From the NCBI GenBank assembly GCA_046704565.1, contig JBJKRP010000144.1:1-9618 (forward strand): a DNA stretch of 9,618 nucleotides. Reading direction: 5' to 3'. Position numbers and translations under genes: made by a program. Within the stretch, counting starts at the first letter, position 1; every line of letters starts with the position of its first letter. Source of the stretch: FEN-1297 sp046704565 (GTDB lineage: Bacteria; Bacteroidota; Ignavibacteria; Ignavibacteriales; Ignavibacteriaceae). Positions 7,104 through 9,618 of the stretch are shown here, one piece after another. The notes under the pieces are model-generated. The model saw only the letters and a list, made by a program, of their open reading frames with translations, did no database searches and was not told the origin of the DNA.

Positions 7104-8437
7104 ATCGAAATAAGCCGTTTGCTTTTCTTATTAAATCTTAGAGTAAGAAGAACAGCAGAAGACATCAGTCCGACAAGAAAGCCTATCCACACTCCTACAA
7201 CCTGCATCTTCAAGATAAATCCGAAGAAGTATCCGACCGGCAAAGCGATAATCCAATAAGAAATAAATGCAATTAAAGTAGGACCTTTTACATCGGTTAA
7301 TCCGCGAAGGATGCCAATCCCTACCGCTTGAGTCCCGTCAAAAATTTCAAACATTGCCGCTATAACCAGAAGCGTGGACGCAATTGAAACCACCTGGCTA
7401 TCATGAATATAAAGCGAAGGAAGAAATTTCCTGAACACCACAAAGACAATTCCGCAAGCTGCCATAATTGATGCACCGAGAATAACGGCAACAAATCCTG
7501 CTCTTCTTACTTCATGAACGTCCTGTTTCCCTACCCCATTGCCAACTCTAATGGCACCTGCAGAAGAAATGCCAAGCGTCGCCATATAAGTTACCGATGC
7601 AAGGCTGATTGCGATTTGATGCGCCGCCAGTTGGTCCGTTCCAAGCCAGCCGATCATAATTACTGCAAAGGAAAAGGCGCCGATCTCAAAAAAATATTGC
7701 AAAGCGCTCGGAACTCCTAAAGCAAGGATCTTCCTTATAAAGATGAAATTTAATTTTTTTATGATGAGGGAAACGTCAAACTGCTTAAACTTTTTTGAGT
7801 TCTTAACATACCAGAAAATTACGACAGCCATGAACAGCCTTGAAGAAAAGGTAGCCCAGCCCGAACCGTTCAGTTCAAGCTTTGGAAAACCGTAATGCCC
7901 GTAAATTAAAATCCAATTTACGGCGGCATTTATCAAGTTGGCAATTATCGTAATTACCATTGCCGGTCGGGTAAAGGATAAACCTTCGATGAATTGCTTG
8001 TATGTTTGAAAAATCATTATAGGTATAATTGAATACCCGAGAATCCTGGTGTAAGAAATCGATTGTCTCACAACCTCTTCCGGTTGATTCAAATATTTTA
8101 TTACTCCCGCTAAGAAATAAGTTATAATAAGCAGGATTATCCCGAGCAAAATATTTATGACAATTGATTGCTTGAATAGAATTCCGATGTCACCATTTTT
8201 CCCGGCTCCAACAGCTATTGCGGTCAATGGAGTAACTGCATAAGAGACTCCAATTCCTATAATCAAAACCAATAAGAAAATGCTGTTTGAAACAGAGGCA
8301 GCGGCAAGCGGAGCCGGTCCTAAACCGCCCACCATCATGCTGTCTACAACTCCCATCATTACCCAGCCAAGCTGACCGACCATAACGGGGTATGCAAGCT
8401 TGAATGTACTTTTAATATGTTCTTCTACAGATTGCAC
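7100..8437 (-). CDS. MATE family multidrug/metabolite efflux transporter
   Basis: An inner-membrane antiporter expected to use a Na+ or H+ gradient to expel cationic or other organic compounds. The 445 residues have the twelve hydrophobic segments and two-fold pseudo-repeat of the family. The first half holds GWVMMGVVDSMMVGGLGPAP at 24-43 and FLLVLIIGIGVSYAVTPLTA from 54; the second half opens near ILALGVPSALQYFFEIGAF and ends with GILRGLTDVKGPTL and FLVGLMSSAVLL. It resembles NorM-type proteins, but a substrate cannot be inferred. The start is taken as GTG at 8437: an in-frame TGA lies two codons upstream and HIKSTFKLAYPVMVGQLG is the expected N-terminus, while the next ATG would cut into helix 1. 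It ends tail to tail with the IF-2B-like gene, overlapping by four bases. Confidence 0.93.
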   Translation of the reverse strand: MQSVEEHIKSTFKLAYPVMVGQLGWVMMGVVDSMMVGGLGPAPLAAASVSNSIFLLVLIIGIGVSYAVTPLTAIAVGAGKNGDIGILFKQSIVINILLGIILLIITYFLAGVIKYLNQPEEVVRQSISYTRILGYSIIPIMIFQTYKQFIEGLSFTRPAMVITIIANLINAAVNWILIYGHYGFPKLELNGSGWATFSSRLFMAVVIFWYVKNSKKFKQFDVSLIIKKLNFIFIRKILALGVPSALQYFFEIGAFSFAVIMIGWLGTDQLAAHQIAISLASVTYMATLGISSAGAIRVGNGVGKQDVHEVRRAGFVAVILGASIMAACGIVFVVFRKFLPSLYIHDSQVVSIASTLLVIAAMFEIFDGTQAVGIGILRGLTDVKGPTLIAFISYWIIALPVGYFFGFILKMQVVGVWIGFLVGLMSSAVLLTLRFNKKSKRLISI

Positions 8438-8523
8438 AAATCAAAAAGAAATGGATACATAAAGTTAAGGAAAGTGAGCCGAAAAACCGGAAGATGGAAT
8501 TTACCCTTTTAAATCTCCCCTTA

Positions 8524-8553
8524 GTAAATACCGGATGGCGGGTGATTATTTAC
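8524..8553 (-). other. Inverted repeat across the stop codon of the 82-residue gene
   Basis: GTAAATA at 8524-8530 is the reverse complement of TATTTAC at 8547-8553, with 16 bases between. The repeat includes the stop codon of the small gene and could form a hairpin at the 3' end of its message. No T-tract follows on the minus strand, so termination is not demonstrated and read-through into the MATE gene 109 bases on remains possible. Confidence 0.3.
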
Positions 8554-8794
8554 CGACGGAATAGACCGAGATTCCTGCCGCGTTAGCCGATGTAAAAGTA
8601 TAATTGTACCTTGCAGTTACGCTGTCAATCTGCTTCATTGATAAGGTAGGATTAGCGGGCTCAACAGCTACGGTTGTGTAAACCTTTGAATTTTTATTTT
8701 CTTTATTGCTTGAAAAAGCGCCGACTAAGAATAATCCTCCGAATAAAAATAGAAGACTAAAGAAAACGGCTAAACCTACAAGAAATTTTTTCAT
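8546..8794 (-). CDS. Small membrane-anchored protein of unknown function
   Basis: I do not recognise this 82-residue protein. Residues 1-3 (MKK) are followed by a long hydrophobic stretch, about 4-28 (FLVGLAVFFSLLFLFGGLFL), which could be an uncleaved signal anchor. The rest, SSNKENKNSKVYTTVAVEPA onward, would then face the periplasm. The C-terminal part (MKQIDSVTARYNYTFTSANA) has no motif I can name. There is no lipobox cysteine. The ATG is supported by GAGGT at 8802-8806 seven bases upstream, a good ribosome-binding site, so I take it as real despite its size. It lies upstream of the MATE gene on the same strand and may be co-transcribed. Confidence 0.65.
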   Translation of the reverse strand: MKKFLVGLAVFFSLLFLFGGLFLVGAFSSNKENKNSKVYTTVAVEPANPTLSMKQIDSVTARYNYTFTSANAAGISVYSVGK

Positions 8795-9021
8795 ATTTAT
8801 TACCTCAAATCAATTACTTAAATATCCCCGGGAAATAAGTATTCTAAATAGAATTCACTCTTAAAATTAACAGCGGGAAGATGAAAATAATTGTTCAAAT
8901 AGTCAAGTCGTCATCTACAAGCGGCATCCGGTTACGATTTAACTCATTCTTAAAGGAGATTACGGCAAGTAATAAAAATGCCGGATTATTTAACCGCAGA
9001 CAAAAATTTAATGTTTCTTAG

Positions 9022-9109
9022 CGGAGAGACAGGGATTCGAACCCTGGGTAGAGATAAACCCTACACTGGTTTTCGAGACCAGCCTATTCAACCACTCTAG
9101 CATCTCTCC
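9022..9109 (-). tRNA. tRNA-Ser (anticodon CGA)
   Basis: Read on the minus strand, the acceptor GGAGAGA pairs with TCTCTCC, followed by discriminator G. The anticodon stem CTGGT/ACCAG closes the loop CTCGAAA, with anticodon CGA at 9075-9073, decoding UCG. A long variable arm (GTAG/CTAC) marks it as class II, and the T arm is CAGGG-TTCGAAT-CCCTG. The length is 88 bases and no CCA is encoded. Confidence 0.97.
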
Positions 9110-9115
9110 GGTTGA

Positions 9116-9142
9116 CAAAGTTAATTTTTTTAACGGCACAAA
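9116..9142 (-). promoter_or_regulatory. Promoter of tRNA-Ser(CGA)
   Basis: On the minus strand TAACTTTG (9123-9116) matches TAnnTTTG and lies six bases before the tRNA, so transcription would start almost at its 5' end. A TTTG at 9142-9139 could be the -33 element, but the 15-base spacing is shorter than usual. Confidence 0.5.
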
Positions 9143-9182
9143 TTAATATTAATCGGAGACTAAAAGAAAATACTACGCTGCT

Positions 9183-9213
9183 TTTGTTAAAAAAAATTAT
9201 ATATCTATATTTG
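9183..9213 (+). promoter_or_regulatory. Strong Bacteroidota-type promoter before the tRNA-Ser fragment
   Basis: TTTG at 9183-9186 and TATATTTG at 9206-9213 are separated by 19 bases, matching the -33/-7 consensus of the group in both sequence and spacing. Predicted transcription starts around 9217-9220, just before the truncated tRNA-Ser copy at 9226. The position is what one expects of a tRNA promoter, but the intact tRNA now begins over 300 bases further on. Confidence 0.65.
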
Positions 9214-9224
9214 CATCTCTAAAT

Positions 9225-9246
9225 TGGAAAGGTGCAGGAGTGGTTT
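9225..9246 (+). repeat. Truncated copy of the tRNA-Ser(GGA) 5' end (direct repeat 1)
   Basis: These 22 bases are identical to 9531-9552: one T, then the first 21 bases of tRNA-Ser(GGA), from the acceptor strand GGAAAGG into the D loop. After 9246 the sequence departs from the tRNA, so this copy cannot form a tRNA. The hexamer AACTGG, which follows in the intact tRNA, recurs at 9277-9282 behind a hairpin, but the bases after it do not match and this may be chance. Confidence 0.85.
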
Positions 9247-9250
9247 TCAG

Positions 9251-9282
9251 CCAGAAGCTGATCCGCCTCCGGCGGAAACTGG
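9251..9282 (+). other. GC-rich hairpin between tRNA fragment and nuclease gene
   Basis: TCCGCC at 9262-9267 pairs with GGCGGA at 9271-9276 around a three-base TCC loop, and an outer CCAG (9251-9254) can pair with CTGG (9279-9282). It is far richer in G+C than its surroundings and has no T-tract. It might be a dispersed palindromic repeat or a processing or end structure of the module. Confidence 0.5.
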
Positions 9283-9293
9283 TAGTTAGGTAA

Positions 9294-9554
9294 TCAGATG
9301 TCTATGTCCTATGGAGTAACAAATTGCACAAACGATATGTCGGTTCATCTGATGATATTCCTGAAAGAATTAATCAACATAACAGGGGCTGTAATAAGTT
9401 TACTAAGGGAGGTATTCCCTGGCAATTTCTTTATAGTGAAGAGATCGCGACAAAACACGAAGTGCTAAAAAGAGAAAAGTTCTTAAAATCAGGTCAGGGA
9501 AGAAAGTTCCTTGACGAATTATTTAAAGACTGGAAAGGTGCAGGAGTGGTTTAA
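9294..9554 (+). CDS. GIY-YIG nuclease domain gene, 5' end probably frameshifted
   Basis: The frame encodes a small stand-alone GIY-YIG domain of the UvrC-like URI group: VYVLWSNKLHKRYVG carries both halves of the GIY...YIG motif, followed by the catalytic arginine region DDIPERINQHN and the metal-binding glutamate region LKREKFLKSGQGRKF. The catalytic Tyr, Arg and Glu positions are kept. The frame is open only from 9294 and holds no ATG or GTG; the first start-like codon in frame, TTG at 9324, would delete the first strand with its tyrosine. An ATG at 9298 is one frame off, and one inserted base after ATGT would give M-x-Y-V-L-W-S-N-K, the expected N-terminus. It is thus a frameshifted pseudogene or carries a sequence error. 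The last eight codons, ending WKGAGVV-stop, run into the 5' end of tRNA-Ser(GGA), overlapping it by 23 bases. Nuclease identity is firm; activity is doubtful. Confidence 0.75.
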   Translation, partial: SDVYVLWSNKLHKRYVGSSDDIPERINQHNRGCNKFTKGGIPWQFLYSEEIATKHEVLKREKFLKSGQGRKFLDELFKDWKGAGVV

Positions 9555-9618
9555 CTGGCACGCCTGGAAAGCGTGTGTACTTTAACGGGTACCGAGAGTT
9601 CGAATCTCTCCCTTTCCG
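9532..9618 (+). tRNA. tRNA-Ser (anticodon GGA)
   Basis: Acceptor GGAAAGG pairs with CCTTTCC, followed by discriminator G at the last base of the window. The D stem is CAG/CTG, and the anticodon stem CACGC/GCGTG closes loop CTGGAAA, with anticodon GGA at 9566-9568, decoding UCC and UCU. The long variable arm has a GTAC/GTAC stem and the T arm is GAGAG-TTCGAAT-CTCTC. All helices are intact over 87 bases. Its 5' end is shared with the nuclease frame and duplicated at 9225-9246. No promoter lies directly before it; it probably depends on the one at 9183-9213. Confidence 0.97.

Noticed and set aside
8841..8854. ATTCTAAATAGAAT as an operator upstream of the 82-residue gene
   Set aside because: A near-palindrome with a mismatched centre in AT-rich DNA; too short and simple to support a regulator site.
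8881..9021. A 46-codon frame (plus strand) from ATG at 8881 to TAG at 9019-9021, ending just before the tRNA-Ser(CGA) 3' end
   Set aside because: No family resemblance, no properly spaced ribosome-binding site (the GGGAAG directly abuts the ATG) and no promoter. It may be chance or the remains of another gene.
9022..9618. A larger integrative element or prophage next to the tRNA genes
   Set aside because: No integrase, excision or phage gene is visible; the only mobile-looking parts are the tRNA duplication and the nuclease frame.
1..9618. CRISPR array, toxin-antitoxin pair, riboswitch or secretion cluster
   Set aside because: I looked for regular spacer repeats, paired small genes and known aptamer cores and found none that stand up.

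Overview
The window reads as an ordinary, AT-rich stretch of chromosome from a member of the Bacteroidota / Ignavibacteriota / Chlorobiota group. This rests on several -7 boxes of the form TAnnTTTG, the housekeeping promoter element of that group, at 2627, 5026, 9116 (minus strand) and 9206. It also rests on an archaeal/eukaryote-type prolyl-tRNA synthetase of the short 480-residue form, and on a small GIY-YIG nuclease gene lodged against a tRNA gene, an arrangement I recall as common there. The assignment to phylum is an inference; I cannot name a species.

Layout. At 1-1834 a Sel1-repeat protein, cut by the left edge, is followed by a zinc-independent medium-chain oxidoreductase; the second gene's Shine-Dalgarno touches the first gene's stop codon, so they form an operon. 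At 1837-1912, between convergent genes, lies an array of degenerate octamers in two inverted blocks. A beta-carbonic anhydrase (1915-2544, minus) is divergent from proS (2692-4134, plus). After a convergent gap holding a stem-loop comes a small SAM methyltransferase (4246-4803, minus). The 263-base gap at 4804-5066 holds a second octamer array directly upstream of a TAnnTTTG promoter for an AlaC-type aminotransferase (5067-6239). This is followed by an IF-2B/MtnA-fold protein that starts at TTG and lacks the catalytic cysteine. That gene ends tail to tail with a MATE transporter (7100-8437, minus), the two stop codons sharing one TTAA. Upstream of the MATE gene, on the same strand, is an 82-residue membrane-anchored protein of unknown function. 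I see no convincing gene in 8795-9021.

The right end (9022-9618) is the part worth a second look. tRNA-Ser(CGA) is on the minus strand and tRNA-Ser(GGA) on the plus strand. About 300 bases upstream of tRNA-Ser(GGA) its first 21 bases (22 bp of identity in all) occur a second time, right behind a well-formed TAnnTTTG promoter. Between the two copies sit a GC-rich hairpin and a GIY-YIG nuclease reading frame that has no usable start codon in frame and whose last eight codons lie in the 5' end of the intact tRNA. This looks like a compact nuclease module inserted at, or copied with, a serine tRNA gene, so that the tRNA may now be transcribed through the nuclease gene and released by RNase P.

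The remaining genes are general metabolism and translation (alanine synthesis, CO2/bicarbonate interconversion, tRNA charging, drug or metabolite efflux). Apart from the two apparent operons they do not form an obvious shared pathway.
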